Shown piece after piece: positions 34,470 to 43,710 of a stretch of 64,000 nucleotides of DNA; the stretch's first letter is position 1, and the number at the start of each line of letters is the position of its first letter. The notes beneath the pieces were generated by a model, which was not told where the DNA came from, ran no database searches, and saw only the letters and a program-made list of their open reading frames with translations. The position numbers and the translations under genes were made by a program. The stretch comes from JANQNX01 sp965601665. Its GTDB lineage: Bacteria > Pseudomonadota > Gammaproteobacteria > Eutrophobiales > Eutrophobiaceae. The DNA lies in the NCBI GenBank assembly GCA_965601665.1, contig OZ271833.1, positions 1,054,001 to 1,118,000 of the forward strand, read 5' to 3'.

Positions 34470-35339
34470 CTAGGCAGATCTCTTGGGTAAATAAGTAATT
34501 GGATTGGTTGGCTTACCATTTTTACGGATCTCGAAATGAAGAACAGTACGACCACTGTGATCCTGTCCCATGTAGGAAATGGGCTGTCCTGCCCTCACTC
34601 TGTCACCTTCCTTGACAAGCAACTTGCTGTTGTAAGCATATGCACTCAGGTAAGTCTCATTATGTTTTATGATAATAAGCTTTCCATAACCAAAAAGTCC
34701 ACTACCGCTGTAAACAACATCGCCTGTTGCTGCCGCCTTGATTGTTTGACCCGACTTACCGCTGATATCAATCCCCTTCCTGGAGGTCGGGGAATTTGAT
34801 TTAACAATCTTACCGACTGTGGGCCAGGACCATTTCACCGCGCCTGTTGGCAACGGTTTTTTTGTGTTCTGCTTCGTGACTACCTGTTTCGGTGCAGGGT
34901 TTGTCACCGGCTTGGGTTTCGGGGCCGTTGCAACAGACTCGTTTTTTGATGGGCGCTTTTTTACCGTTTCAGATTGTAACGGAGTGCCCTTTTTCTTTGT
35001 CAGTGGATTCGCCGTACGCTGATCGGCGGCTGGTTTCAGTCGTATAAACTGACCCGGATAAATCGTATATGGCGGCGAGATGCGATTCCATTGTGCAACA
35101 GCCTTGAAGTCCCTGGAATAACGAAAAGCAATGGAATATAAGGTGTCACCTTTTTCGACAATATGATAGCCGGAATCAAGGTTCGCGCGGTCTCTGCTAA
35201 GCTGTAATGCAATATTACGTTCTGTGGTTGATGGTACCTGTTCACGGACAACATCGCGCTGCTGTACCGGCGCGATAGATCTGCCACAAGCCTGCAAGAG
35301 GCACAAAATAGCTATGATCGCCGTCCTAGAAAAAAACAT
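34470..35339 (-). CDS. nlpD: Murein hydrolase activator NlpD
   Basis: A 289-residue lipoprotein (lipobox L-Q-A-C near 18). A LysM domain (about 58-102; Y-H-I-V-E-K-G-D-T-L-Y-S-I-A) binds peptidoglycan. After a Lys/Pro/Thr-rich linker comes a LytM/M23 domain (about 180-285). Its metal site is degenerate, Y-A-Y-N replacing the His of active M23 enzymes. This fits a non-catalytic activator of amidase AmiC at the division septum. It is 18 bp upstream of rpoS on the same strand. Confidence 0.93.
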   Translation of the reverse strand: MFFSRTAIIAILCLLQACGRSIAPVQQRDVVREQVPSTTERNIALQLSRDRANLDSGYHIVEKGDTLYSIAFRYSRDFKAVAQWNRISPPYTIYPGQFIRLKPAADQRTANPLTKKKGTPLQSETVKKRPSKNESVATAPKPKPVTNPAPKQVVTKQNTKKPLPTGAVKWSWPTVGKIVKSNSPTSRKGIDISGKSGQTIKAAATGDVVYSGSGLFGYGKLIIIKHNETYLSAYAYNSKLLVKEGDRVRAGQPISYMGQDHSGRTVLHFEIRKNGKPTNPITYLPKRSA

Positions 35340-35354
35340 TACACCATCGAATAA

Positions 35355-36014
35355 TCAGTCCACGCCGCCCAGCATTGGCACAAAACTTACTGAATCCAGA
35401 TACTCTTCAGTAAACCCTTCATTTGTGCGAGTGATTAATAGTAATTTTTGTTCCCCGGATTTGCCAACGGGAATTATCAGTCGACCATCTATAGCCAGTT
35501 GCTCTTTCAATGCTTCAGGCACGCCAATAGGCGCAGCAGCGACAATAATGCCATCAAATGGTGCATGCTCGGGCCAACCAATATTTCCATCGGCATGTTT
35601 GGCCCTGATATTTCTTACGCCCAGCTTGTAAAAACGTTCTCGTGCTTTCATCAACAGACCGTTGATTCGTTCCACCGTGTAAACATTTTTCGCAAACTGC
35701 GCGATGATGACTGACTGGTAACCGCAACCTGTCCCTATTTCGAGTACATTCTCCAGGGTTTTATCCTTAATCAATGCCTCGGTCATTTTCGCCACGATAT
35801 ACGGTTGTGAGATCGTCTGATTGAAACCGATGGGCAAAGCCGTGTTTTCATACGCACGGCTGGCAAGCGCTTCGTCCACAAACATATGCCGAGGCGTATT
35901 GCGAATGCTGTTTAACACAGCAGTTGACTGTATTCCCATCTCAGCGAGCCTGGTAGCTAGACGATCCCGTGTTCGCTGTGAAGTCATACCGATGCCAGCA
36001 AGCTCCGAATTCAT
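35355..36014 (-). CDS. pcm: Protein-L-isoaspartate O-methyltransferase
   Basis: A 219-residue SAM-dependent repair enzyme that methylates isoaspartyl residues in aged proteins. It has the family motifs R-H-M-F-V-D, G-F-N-Q-T-I-S-Q-P-Y-I-V (near 69), V-L-E-I-G-T-G-C-G-Y-Q (near 92) and the post-motif region G-x-L-I-I-P-V-G near 183. It overlaps surE as ATGA and precedes nlpD by 15 bp. A second, diverged member of the family is at 60091. Confidence 0.95.
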   Translation of the reverse strand: MNSELAGIGMTSQRTRDRLATRLAEMGIQSTAVLNSIRNTPRHMFVDEALASRAYENTALPIGFNQTISQPYIVAKMTEALIKDKTLENVLEIGTGCGYQSVIIAQFAKNVYTVERINGLLMKARERFYKLGVRNIRAKHADGNIGWPEHAPFDGIIVAAAPIGVPEALKEQLAIDGRLIIPVGKSGEQKLLLITRTNEGFTEEYLDSVSFVPMLGGVD

Positions 36015-36757
36015 GGTTCCAGTTCTCCAAGCCAGTTGGAAACGTCATCCAGCATCGCATGTCGGGTTAAATCTACCTGTAGAGGCGTTACTGATACAAA
36101 GTTATTTCGGACTGCGTAAAAATCAGTCCCCTCACCAGCATCCTGCTCAGGACCGACAGGCCCAACCCAGTACACTTTACGTCCCTTGGGATCAAATGCC
36201 TCCATGGCAGGCTCCGATTTATGCCTGTTGCCGAGTCTCGTTACCTGGTAACCGGCAATTGAATCGGCACGGGGAATATTTACGTTGAGCAAGGTGTCAC
36301 GTGCAAGCGGATTCTTCAGCGTGGTTTTTATCATCCTGATAGCAACCTGAACGGCCACGCCATAATCAACACTGCTGTCACCTGCCTGCGAAAATGCAAT
36401 CGCCGGTCTACCAAGAAAACGACCTTCCATTGCAGCCGCGACTGTGCCGGAATACAGTACGTCATCACCGAGGTTGGTACCGGCATTAATACCACTTATG
36501 ACCATGTCGGGTTCAGATTCCATCAAGCCTGTAATGGCAAGATGCACGCAGTCCGTTGGCGTACCATTAACATAATAAAAGCCACGGTCATCTTGCTTAA
36601 CGTGTAGTGGCGCATCCAGTGTCAGTGAATTGCTTGCACCACTGCGGTCCCGGTCCGGTGCCACGACAGTTACCTGTCCAAGTGATGACAGGGCCTGTGC
36701 CAAAGCGGCAATACCAGGGGCCTGGTAACCATCATCATTACTTAACAAAAAATGCAT
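36011..36757 (-). CDS. surE: 5'/3'-nucleotidase SurE
   Basis: A 248-residue survival protein that removes phosphate from nucleoside 5'- and 3'-monophosphates. The metal-site motif S-N-D-D-G-Y (N7, D8, D9) opens the protein. The conserved S-G-A-S-N-S-L-T (near 39), D-M-V-I-S-G-I-N-A-G-T-N-L-G (near 84) and Y-S-G-T-V-A-A-A-M-E-G follow. It heads the surE-pcm-nlpD-rpoS operon; the upstream gap to argF is 57 bp. Confidence 0.96.
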   Translation of the reverse strand: MHFLLSNDDGYQAPGIAALAQALSSLGQVTVVAPDRDRSGASNSLTLDAPLHVKQDDRGFYYVNGTPTDCVHLAITGLMESEPDMVISGINAGTNLGDDVLYSGTVAAAMEGRFLGRPAIAFSQAGDSSVDYGVAVQVAIRMIKTTLKNPLARDTLLNVNIPRADSIAGYQVTRLGNRHKSEPAMEAFDPKGRKVYWVGPVGPEQDAGEGTDFYAVRNNFVSVTPLQVDLTRHAMLDDVSNWLGELEP

Positions 36758-36814
36758 GCAACACGTATATCAACAAAATGAATCGAAGTTATGCAATAAC
36801 AACACCAACAGCGA

Positions 36815-37717
36815 CTAGGTTATCAGGAACTCAAGCAATGCCTTCTGTGAATGAAGTCGATTACCCGCTTCTTCCCAAACGACACTCTGCGGTCCCTCCA
36901 GCACTTCGGCCGTCACTTCCTCTCCACGATGCGCAGGTAAACAATGCATAAATAAGGCATCCCTGTCTGCACGGGCCATTAGTTCCGCATTCACCTGGTA
37001 GCCCCTGAATTTTTCCAGACGATCTTTCTGTTCATCCTCCTGGCCCATACTTGCCCAGACATCGGTCACGATGAGATCTGCGTGTTCGGCTGCTTTGCCC
37101 GGTTCGCGCTCTATCGTGACGTAATTCGAATTTTTTTCCAGTATCGCGGGATCCGGGTCAAAACCATCCGGGCACGCCACAAACAGGTTAAAATCAAACA
37201 AACGCGCTGCATTCATATACGAATGGCACATATTATTGCCATCACCTATCCATACTACTTTTTTACCGTGGATTGCGCCGCGGGTTTCGGTATAGGTCAG
37301 CAGGTCCGCGAGTAACTGGCATGGATGATAACTATCCGACAAACCATTTATGACGGGCACGTTGGAGTATTCAGCAAATTTTTCGATACGCTTATGTTCA
37401 AAGGTACGCAACATAATGCAATCGACCATCCTTGATAACACGCGCGCAGTGTCTTCCATCGGCTCACCACGTCCTATCTGACTACCACTGGGCGCCAGGT
37501 AGATTGCATGACCACCAAGTTGCGCCATGCCTGCTTCAAACGAAACACGCGTTCGGGTTGAGGACTTTTCAAAAATCATTCCTAACACGCGATTTTTTAG
37601 CGTTGTTTCAGCAGAGGGTTGTCTGAAATGTTGCTTCAGGTCAGTAGCACGACTAATGATTGATTCAAGCTCCTCGCGACCGAGGCTATCCAGGGTTAAA
37701 AAATGACGAATATCCAT
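36815..37717 (-). CDS. argF: Ornithine carbamoyltransferase
   Basis: A 300-residue enzyme that makes citrulline from ornithine and carbamoyl phosphate. It has the carbamoyl phosphate motif S-S-T-R-T-R-V-S-F near 55, H-P-C-Q-L-L-A-D near 130, and the ornithine-loop H-C-L-P-A-H-R-G-E-E-V near 260. ATG 37717 (M-D-I-R-H-F) is chosen over a TTG two codons upstream. It lies 2 bp after the aminotransferase stop, so argD-argF form one arginine operon. Confidence 0.96.
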   Translation of the reverse strand: MDIRHFLTLDSLGREELESIISRATDLKQHFRQPSAETTLKNRVLGMIFEKSSTRTRVSFEAGMAQLGGHAIYLAPSGSQIGRGEPMEDTARVLSRMVDCIMLRTFEHKRIEKFAEYSNVPVINGLSDSYHPCQLLADLLTYTETRGAIHGKKVVWIGDGNNMCHSYMNAARLFDFNLFVACPDGFDPDPAILEKNSNYVTIEREPGKAAEHADLIVTDVWASMGQEDEQKDRLEKFRGYQVNAELMARADRDALFMHCLPAHRGEEVTAEVLEGPQSVVWEEAGNRLHSQKALLEFLIT

Positions 37718-37719
37718 GT

Positions 37720-38898
37720 TCAACTCTTACATTGTAAAAATGTTGCCACCAGTTCCGACACCCTGGCTACAACTGTTTCGACCTCGGCATCTGTCATTAT
37801 CAGTGGCGGTAATAAACGGACAACCTTGCCCGCAGTCACATTAATTAAAATATGGTTTGCAAGTGCCTGCTTTACCAGCTCGGCACACTCGTGTTCAAGC
37901 TCGATACCCAGCATCATACCGCGCCCTCTGATGTCAACGACACCCTTTAGCCCGGACAGGTTTCGCCTGAAACCTGTTAGCATCATATCGCCCAGTTCCA
38001 TGGCACGATTTTCCAGGTGTTCTCTTTCGAGTACATCAATAACGGCAAGCCCGGCCCTGGCAGCAAGTGGATTGCCACCAAAGGTAGAGCCATGACTGCC
38101 GGGCTGAAATAGTCCTGCAGCGTCGCCACGGGCAAGGCAGGCGCCAATAGGAACACCGTTGGCTAACGCCTTGGCCAGGGTCATGACATCCGGCAGGATA
38201 TGTTCATGTTGAAATGCGAACCATTTGCCGGTTCGGCACATGCCGGTTTGCACCTCATCAACAATCATCAGTGCCTGTTTTTGATCACAAAAATCACGTA
38301 TCGCTTTCAGGAATCCCTGTGCCGGGACATTAATGCCACCTTCGCCCTGAATTGGCTCCACCATCACGGCGACAATGTCATCGCGACTGGCAAGCCTGGT
38401 TAACGCTTCGATGTCGTTATAGGGAATATGGATAAAACCCGGTACCAAAGGATCAAATCCCTTTTGTGCCTTGGCACTACCAGTAGCACTGAGCGTGGCC
38501 ATGGTTCGCCCGTGAAAACTGTTGTTCATCACAACGATGACCGGCGCACTGATAGAACGGTGATGCGCATGCAACCTGGCAAGCTTAATCGCTGCCTCGT
38601 TGGCCTCGGCACCGGAGTTACCAAAAAAAACCTTTTCCAGCCCTGAATGCGCGATGAGCTTGTCCGCAAGCTTCTCCTGCAACGGGATATGATACAGATT
38701 GGAAGTATGAATCACGCGCGCAGCCTGATCGACGATGGCGGCCTGCACTTCAGGGTGCGCATGGCCAAGCAGACAAACAGCAATGCCACCCAGCGCGTCA
38801 AGGTATTCCGTACCGGCATCGTCTACCAGTGTTGCACCATGGCCGGAAGTAAAACTGACTGGCAGTGGCGAATAATTTGACATCAGGGATTTACTCAT
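37720..38898 (-). CDS. argD: Acetylornithine aminotransferase
   Basis: About 392 residues of a class III PLP aminotransferase. It has the G-N-S-G-A-E-A-N-E-A-A-I-K-L-A motif near 95, the cofactor aspartate in V-D-E-V-Q-T-G-M-C-R-T-G near 215, and the PLP lysine in T-L-A-K-A-L-A-N-G near 245. Position directly before argF points to N-acetylornithine as substrate; succinylornithine or GABA enzymes look similar. ATG 38898 has a weak AAGAG upstream; ATG 38883 is an alternative. Confidence 0.9.
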   Translation of the reverse strand: MSKSLMSNYSPLPVSFTSGHGATLVDDAGTEYLDALGGIAVCLLGHAHPEVQAAIVDQAARVIHTSNLYHIPLQEKLADKLIAHSGLEKVFFGNSGAEANEAAIKLARLHAHHRSISAPVIVVMNNSFHGRTMATLSATGSAKAQKGFDPLVPGFIHIPYNDIEALTRLASRDDIVAVMVEPIQGEGGINVPAQGFLKAIRDFCDQKQALMIVDEVQTGMCRTGKWFAFQHEHILPDVMTLAKALANGVPIGACLARGDAAGLFQPGSHGSTFGGNPLAARAGLAVIDVLEREHLENRAMELGDMMLTGFRRNLSGLKGVVDIRGRGMMLGIELEHECAELVKQALANHILINVTAGKVVRLLPPLIMTDAEVETVVARVSELVATFLQCKS

Positions 38899-38949
38899 CT
38901 CTTGACTATTCCAAACAAATGGCATTTTACAGGATGCCCAAAATAATAA

Positions 38950-38969
38950 GCCCGGCATTCGAGCCGGGC
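38950..38969 (-). terminator. Terminator hairpin after the PuuD-like gene
   Basis: The 7-bp GC stem GCCCGGC / GCCGGGC with a 6-nt loop lies 28 bp after the stop at 38998. The minus-strand tract after it is TTATTATTTT. On the plus strand seven Ts follow, so it may stop transcripts in both directions. Confidence 0.75.
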
Positions 38970-38997
38970 TCTTTTTTTGAACGAGTTGCTCGCTTTA

Positions 38998-39582
38998 TTA
39001 CAAAGGCATCCCGTGACCTTGTCCAACCATACACATCAGCATCGGTATAGACAGAAAGGTATTGGTTCTTGAAGCCATCAAGGCAATGAATTTACTCTTG
39101 GCAATTTGTTCAGCACTGGCCTCGACAATACCAAGTATTTTCTTCTGATTAGGCCATATCAACACCCACACATTAAACAACATGATCGTTCCCAGCCAGG
39201 CACCGATACCAATAATCAGGCCATTACCTTGTAACAGAAAGGCATTCTTCAAACCTACACCCATGATTTCCAATGCTGCCGCTCCGGACAACCAGGTTGC
39301 CAATGCACCCCAGCGGAACCACCACAAAGCCTTGGGTGCGACATATTTATTAATAGCAGCAGGTCCGGGGCCGCCCTCATCCGCTGTTGCCATAGCAACG
39401 GCGGGCACTTGTACGAAATTAAAATAATACAGCAGCCCAATCCAGATAATTCCAAAAAAGACATGTAGCCATACTGCAAATGACCAGCCATTAAAGCTTG
39501 TATCGCCGACTGTCAGTGTAATCACCGCCGCAGTGACAAATCCAATAACTAGGGTTCCATGTACTGATTTCAGTGGATTCAT
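38998..39582 (-). CDS. Urate hydroxylase PuuD-like membrane protein
   Basis: A 194-residue integral membrane protein with four to five hydrophobic helices (about 10-25, 33-53, 88-110, 120-145, 170-190). It has conserved His, W and G residues (W-L-H-V-F-F-G-I-I-W-I-G near 38) and the Y-F-N-F-V-Q segment. This matches the urate-oxidase N-terminal (PuuD membrane) family, which carries several histidines thought to bind haem. It lacks any C-terminal cytochrome domain. No purine-degradation genes are next to it, so the urate link is family-based only. Confidence 0.6.
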   Translation of the reverse strand: MNPLKSVHGTLVIGFVTAAVITLTVGDTSFNGWSFAVWLHVFFGIIWIGLLYYFNFVQVPAVAMATADEGGPGPAAINKYVAPKALWWFRWGALATWLSGAAALEIMGVGLKNAFLLQGNGLIIGIGAWLGTIMLFNVWVLIWPNQKKILGIVEASAEQIAKSKFIALMASRTNTFLSIPMLMCMVGQGHGMPL

Positions 39583-39723
39583 TATTACTCCTCAACAAAT
39601 ATTTTCTTTTAAAGAATTTAAGTACTTAAACTTAGACGGATTATACTTATGTCGCTATCGGCTTTCATCCTTTTCACGGGAATATGCGAAAATTATTAAC
39701 CTCGAAGATAGCGATTGAAAACC

Positions 39724-41256
39724 ATGATTAACACGATTGAATTGGCATTATTTGCCAGCAAAATCAATGCAATATGCGACCAAATGGGGGCCGTGCTGCA
39801 ACAGACCGCTTTTTCGCCAAATATCCGCGACCGCCTTGACTATTCCTGCGCCATATTCGATGTTGATGGACAACTCTGCGCCCAGGCAGCACATATACCC
39901 GTGCACCTGGGCAGCATGGCCTATGCGATGCGCGATATAGTCAATGCCCGCGACTGGCAGGATGGCGACACCGTCATTCTCAACAACCCGTTTATGGGTG
40001 GAACGCATCTGCCAGACGTGACATTTGTTTCGCCGGTATTCGCCAACCGCAAACTACATGGGTTTGTCGCCAATCGTGCGCACCATGCTGATATTGGCTC
40101 GGAGTCACCCGGCTCCATGCCCATTTCTTCTTCTGTAAATGAAGAAGGCCTGCTCATCTCCCCCACCCTGATTGGTAAACAACATCAGCTGCTTGAAGAT
40201 GTCCTGCATGGCATAACCCGCAATTTACGCGCACCTGACATTGCCGAGGCTGACTTCAAGGCGCAGTACAGTGTCAACCTGACCGGATCCCGGGCACTGA
40301 TCGCACTGATACAAAACTGTACACAGACAAGTTTTGCAGACTACCTTGACCATCTGAATGATTATGCCCGTCGCATAGCCAGACATGTGTTGCATAAGCT
40401 GCCTGACGGTAGCTACCCGTTTAGTGATGTTCTGGATGACGATGCACTGGAAAATAACGCTATCAGGATTAGCTGCACACTTAACGTACACAATGACCGT
40501 GTAACAGTCGATTTTACCGGTAGTAGTAAGCAGGTGCCTGGCAATGTTAACTGTCCGGTTTCTGTTACCGCAGCGGCCGTTTATTATTGTTTCCGCTGCC
40601 TGATGCCAGACTATATGCCCAACTGCGCGGGTAGTTTCGATGTCATCGATCTCGTCGTTCCTGACGGCAGCCTGCTAAATGCAGATTACCCGGCAGCAGT
40701 TGCTGCGGGTAATGTTGAAACCAGCACCCGGGTTGTCGACGTCGTGCTGGGAGCCCTCGCACAGGCGTTACCCGACAGGATTCCCGCAGCAAGCCATGGC
40801 AGCATGAATAATATTGCCATGGGCGCTGCTAACTGGAGTTATTATGAAACGCTGGGCGGAGGTATGGGCGCCAGTCTTGGTCGTAACGGTTGTCATGCCG
40901 TACAAACACACATGACCAATACCCTGAATACGCCGGTAGAAGTGCTTGAATTACACTATCCGCTTCGTGTGAATCAATATGCGATCCGTCATGACTCAGG
41001 TGGAAAAGGACGTTACACGGGAGGCAATGGTCTGCAACGACATTACCAGTTCCTGGAGCAGGCGCAGGTGACATTGCTCACCGAGCGCCGACACAGCCGT
41101 CCCTGGGGACTACAGGCCGGTAATGCCGGTAAAAGTGGCGAAAACAGACTTAACGGTATGATTTTACCGGCAAAAACCAGTGTAGCCGTCGAACCTGGTG
41201 ATGAATTGATTATCAAAACCCCCGGTGGTGGCGGTTGGGGTGACGCGCACGACTAG
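39724..41256 (+). CDS. Hydantoinase B/oxoprolinase family protein
   Basis: A 510-residue HyuB-type protein. Recognised by D-Y-S-C-A-I-F-D near 39, H-I-P-V-H-L-G-S-M near 58, N-N-P-F-M-G-G-T-H-L-P-D near 92, R-A-H-H-A-D-I-G near 118 and the late G-G-G-G-W-G-D. HyuB normally works with an ATP-binding HyuA subunit to open hydantoin or 5-oxoproline rings. No hyuA lies in the window. ATG 39724 is used; a TTG nine bases upstream is in frame. A short 62-bp gap separates it from grxD. Confidence 0.9.
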   Translation: MINTIELALFASKINAICDQMGAVLQQTAFSPNIRDRLDYSCAIFDVDGQLCAQAAHIPVHLGSMAYAMRDIVNARDWQDGDTVILNNPFMGGTHLPDVTFVSPVFANRKLHGFVANRAHHADIGSESPGSMPISSSVNEEGLLISPTLIGKQHQLLEDVLHGITRNLRAPDIAEADFKAQYSVNLTGSRALIALIQNCTQTSFADYLDHLNDYARRIARHVLHKLPDGSYPFSDVLDDDALENNAIRISCTLNVHNDRVTVDFTGSSKQVPGNVNCPVSVTAAAVYYCFRCLMPDYMPNCAGSFDVIDLVVPDGSLLNADYPAAVAAGNVETSTRVVDVVLGALAQALPDRIPAASHGSMNNIAMGAANWSYYETLGGGMGASLGRNGCHAVQTHMTNTLNTPVEVLELHYPLRVNQYAIRHDSGGKGRYTGGNGLQRHYQFLEQAQVTLLTERRHSRPWGLQAGNAGKSGENRLNGMILPAKTSVAVEPGDELIIKTPGGGGWGDAHD

Positions 41257-41318
41257 ATTGACGGGTACGATAAGGTATAATCCTGCGCAAATTTTTTTAC
41301 CAGACAGAGGTGCCAACG

Positions 41319-41636
41319 ATGGATGTCATGGAACAAATCAAGCAAACCCTCGAACAAAACCCGGTTGTATTATTCATGAAAGGCTCGCCCGATTTTCCAC
41401 AGTGCGGTTTTTCGATGCGTACTTCCGAGGCGCTGAAGGCCTGTGACGTGGAATTTGCATTTGTGGATGTGCTGGCCAATCCTGATATACGCGCCAACCT
41501 GCCTCAATTTTCCAACTGGCCAACTTTCCCGCAATTGTTCATCAACGGTGAACTCGTTGGCGGTTGTGACATCACCATGGATCTTTACGAGAAAGGTGAT
41601 TTACAGAAAATGGCCCAGGAGGCTGTCGCCAGCTGA
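41319..41636 (+). CDS. grxD: Monothiol glutaredoxin GrxD
   Basis: A 105-residue class II glutaredoxin with the C29-G-F-S active site. W-P-T-F-P-Q-L-F-I-N-G-E-L-V-G-G (near 66) binds glutathione. Such proteins carry [2Fe-2S] clusters with GSH and serve iron-sulfur transfer. GAGG at 41307-41310 is well placed for ATG 41319, which is preferred over a GTG at 41310. It is followed by a strong terminator. Confidence 0.95.
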   Translation: MDVMEQIKQTLEQNPVVLFMKGSPDFPQCGFSMRTSEALKACDVEFAFVDVLANPDIRANLPQFSNWPTFPQLFINGELVGGCDITMDLYEKGDLQKMAQEAVAS

Positions 41637-41641
41637 ACAAG

Positions 41642-41665
41642 GGGGATACATGCTATCCCCTTTTT
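41642..41665 (+). terminator. Rho-independent terminator after grxD
   Basis: The 7-bp stem GGGGATA / TATCCCC with a 5-nt loop is followed by T5, starting 5 bp after the grxD stop. Confidence 0.92.
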
Positions 41666-41712
41666 ATCATCTCGATAAACGCTAGAAATCAGTTAGCGCT
41701 CCCGCTACTGTA

Positions 41713-42426
41713 TTATCCCGCGTTGCCCTCTTTCCAGATAAGACTACCGCCACTCTCTTTGTCGATGGCGGCCAACCTTTGCATATGAGCCTCAAGTTCT
41801 TCTGCTGTGGGTTCAATCACGGGTAAGGGCTGGCGATTTCCATCAAGCTGTATGTCATTAATGCCTTGTTCATTTTCGCCGGTGTTTTCATCGAGCAGAA
41901 GTGTTTCCTGGCCGCCGGTCATAGCCAGGTAAACGTCAAGCAAAATTTGCGCATCCAGCAGCGCCCCGTGCAAGTCGCGCTTGGAGTTATCTATCTCATA
42001 ACGTTTACATAAGGCATCAAGATTATTTTTTTGTCCGGGATGTTTGTCGCGGGCAATTAACAGCGTGTCAACTACCTTGCAGTAGTCATTAATTTTGCCC
42101 CAGTTTTTGCCAAGCTTCCTTAGTTCGGCATCAAGAAAACCGACATCAAACGGCGCATTGTGAATTACCAACTCGCTGTCGCGAATAAAATCGATAAGCT
42201 CCTGGGCGACGTCTGCAAAACGCGGTTTGTCAGCCAGGAATTCATTGCTGATCCCATGTACATCAAAAGCGCCATCTTCAATCTCGCGATCGGGATTAAG
42301 GTACACATGAAAATGGTTTTGTGTCTTCCTGCGGTTGACCAGTTCAACGCAGCCAATCTCGATAATGCGGTGGCCCTGGGTCGGTTCCAGCCCGGTTGTT
42401 TCGGTATCAAGTACAATCTGTCTCAT
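41713..42426 (-). CDS. dnaQ: DNA polymerase III epsilon subunit
   Basis: A 237-residue 3'-5' proofreading exonuclease. The DEDDh motifs are visible: L-D-T-E-T-T-G (D7, E9), H-N-A-P-F-D-V-G-F (near 97-105) and H-G-A-L-L-D-A near 156-162. The C-terminal tail, which binds the alpha subunit, is present. Its ATG overlaps the rnhA stop as ATGA, so it is translationally coupled to rnhA. In E. coli the two are divergent, so the arrangement here differs. Confidence 0.96.
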   Translation of the reverse strand: MRQIVLDTETTGLEPTQGHRIIEIGCVELVNRRKTQNHFHVYLNPDREIEDGAFDVHGISNEFLADKPRFADVAQELIDFIRDSELVIHNAPFDVGFLDAELRKLGKNWGKINDYCKVVDTLLIARDKHPGQKNNLDALCKRYEIDNSKRDLHGALLDAQILLDVYLAMTGGQETLLLDENTGENEQGINDIQLDGNRQPLPVIEPTAEELEAHMQRLAAIDKESGGSLIWKEGNAG

Positions 42427-42875
42427 AGGAGTTCATCCTGCATTTCGTCGATGGCTCGGTTGGCCAGTAGGTCGACACGTTCATTTTCATCGTGACCGCT
42501 ATGCCCCTTTACCCATTCCCAACTAACGCTGGTATGTCGCTTCACTGCATCATCAAGGCGCATCCATAGATCCTGGTTCTTGACCGGTTTTTTTGCGGCT
42601 GTTTTCCAGTTACGCGCTTTCCAGTCAGCAAGCCACTGGGTAATACCGTTCTTGACGTACTGGGAATCGGTTGTCACCACCACTTCACAGGGTTGGTTCA
42701 ATGCCTCCAACCCCTGTATTGCCGCCATCAGTTCCATGCGGTTATTGGTGGTGTTCGCTTCAGCGCCGTAGAGTTCTTTCTCGGTGCCATTATATTTGAG
42801 CAAGGTGCCCCAGCCGCCAGGACCGGGATTGCCACGGCAGGCACCATCCGAAAAAACCTGGATCTGTTTAGCCAT
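42423..42875 (-). CDS. rnhA: Ribonuclease HI
   Basis: A 150-residue nuclease that cuts the RNA strand of RNA-DNA hybrids. The catalytic residues are D10 (S-D-G-A-C-R-G-N-P-G), E48 (N-R-M-E-L-M), D70 (T-T-D-S-Q-Y-V) and a late Asp in N-E-R-V-D-L-L-A. The basic protrusion (K/R-rich, about 85-100) is typical of the E. coli type. ATG 42875 is used; it overlaps the preceding methyltransferase gene by 8 bp. Confidence 0.97.
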   Translation of the reverse strand: MAKQIQVFSDGACRGNPGPGGWGTLLKYNGTEKELYGAEANTTNNRMELMAAIQGLEALNQPCEVVVTTDSQYVKNGITQWLADWKARNWKTAAKKPVKNQDLWMRLDDAVKRHTSVSWEWVKGHSGHDENERVDLLANRAIDEMQDELL

Positions 42876-43644
42876 TACGCTGTAGCGAATTGCGCGTGGT
42901 AGGCTCGGCAATGCCAGAGCCAAGCAACTGGCGTCTTGAATGCCATTGCATCTTGATAGAATTCAATGGCACAACACGTTTTTTGCCTACGATCACATAC
43001 AGGCCACCAAGAAATGGCCAACAGTACTTTCCAAGCCTTTCCAATGGTTTGAAGCGACGTAACCATTTCGGGCTACGCAACGGTGGGGAATAAAAACCGT
43101 AATACGTTTGCCTCACTTCAAAATCAAGCAGCGACAACCAGTCTTTCATTCGAGGAATAGAGATCAACTTGCCGGTCCATGGCATATTGTCCCACCAGCA
43201 GAAACACAGGTGCCAAAGCCCCCACAGGCTGAAACGGTTGATACCGATGATAACCACATGGCCATCGTCAATAAGCACTCTATCCAGCTCGCGTAACAGT
43301 CGATGCGGATCGTGCGAAAATTGCAATACGTGTGGTAGCACAGCCACGTCAATACTGTCGGCAGCGATAGGCAACTGTTCTGCCTTTGCCAGTAACGTAT
43401 TTCTACTGTCATCCAGCTCGGCAGGATCGAGACACAGGTAAGACTTGTCACTAATCTTGGAAGCACCAAGGTAATCAACACTATTGGCAAATCCATATTG
43501 CACAATGTGGTAACCGAATAACTCGGGCAGAATGTGCTCCATCTGCTCCTGCTCTATTTGTACCACGTGTTCACCTAATGGCGATGCAAGCCACGCTGCC
43601 AGCTTATGGCGCAGTGATGTAGCCGGAGATTGAATCTGGTCCAT
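42868..43644 (-). CDS. YafS-like SAM methyltransferase-fold protein
   Basis: About 258 residues. The middle has the late class I methyltransferase pattern: A-D-S-I-D-V-A-V-L-P-H-V-L-Q-F, then L-R-E-L-D-R-V-L-I-D-D-G-H-V-V-I-I-G. The place of motif I lacks the usual G-x-G-x-G, so SAM binding is uncertain. The position before rnhA and dnaQ and next to divergent gloB is that of E. coli yafS. The substrate is unknown. ATG 43644 is chosen; the frame extends to 43692, which would crowd the gloB promoter. Confidence 0.75.
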   Translation of the reverse strand: MDQIQSPATSLRHKLAAWLASPLGEHVVQIEQEQMEHILPELFGYHIVQYGFANSVDYLGASKISDKSYLCLDPAELDDSRNTLLAKAEQLPIAADSIDVAVLPHVLQFSHDPHRLLRELDRVLIDDGHVVIIGINRFSLWGLWHLCFCWWDNMPWTGKLISIPRMKDWLSLLDFEVRQTYYGFYSPPLRSPKWLRRFKPLERLGKYCWPFLGGLYVIVGKKRVVPLNSIKMQWHSRRQLLGSGIAEPTTRNSLQRNG

Positions 43645-43710
43645 ATCGGTATTACTTTTACTTTCCGAATTGCTAGACTGCACAAAAATCACCCGAGTGT
43701 CACTACTATA

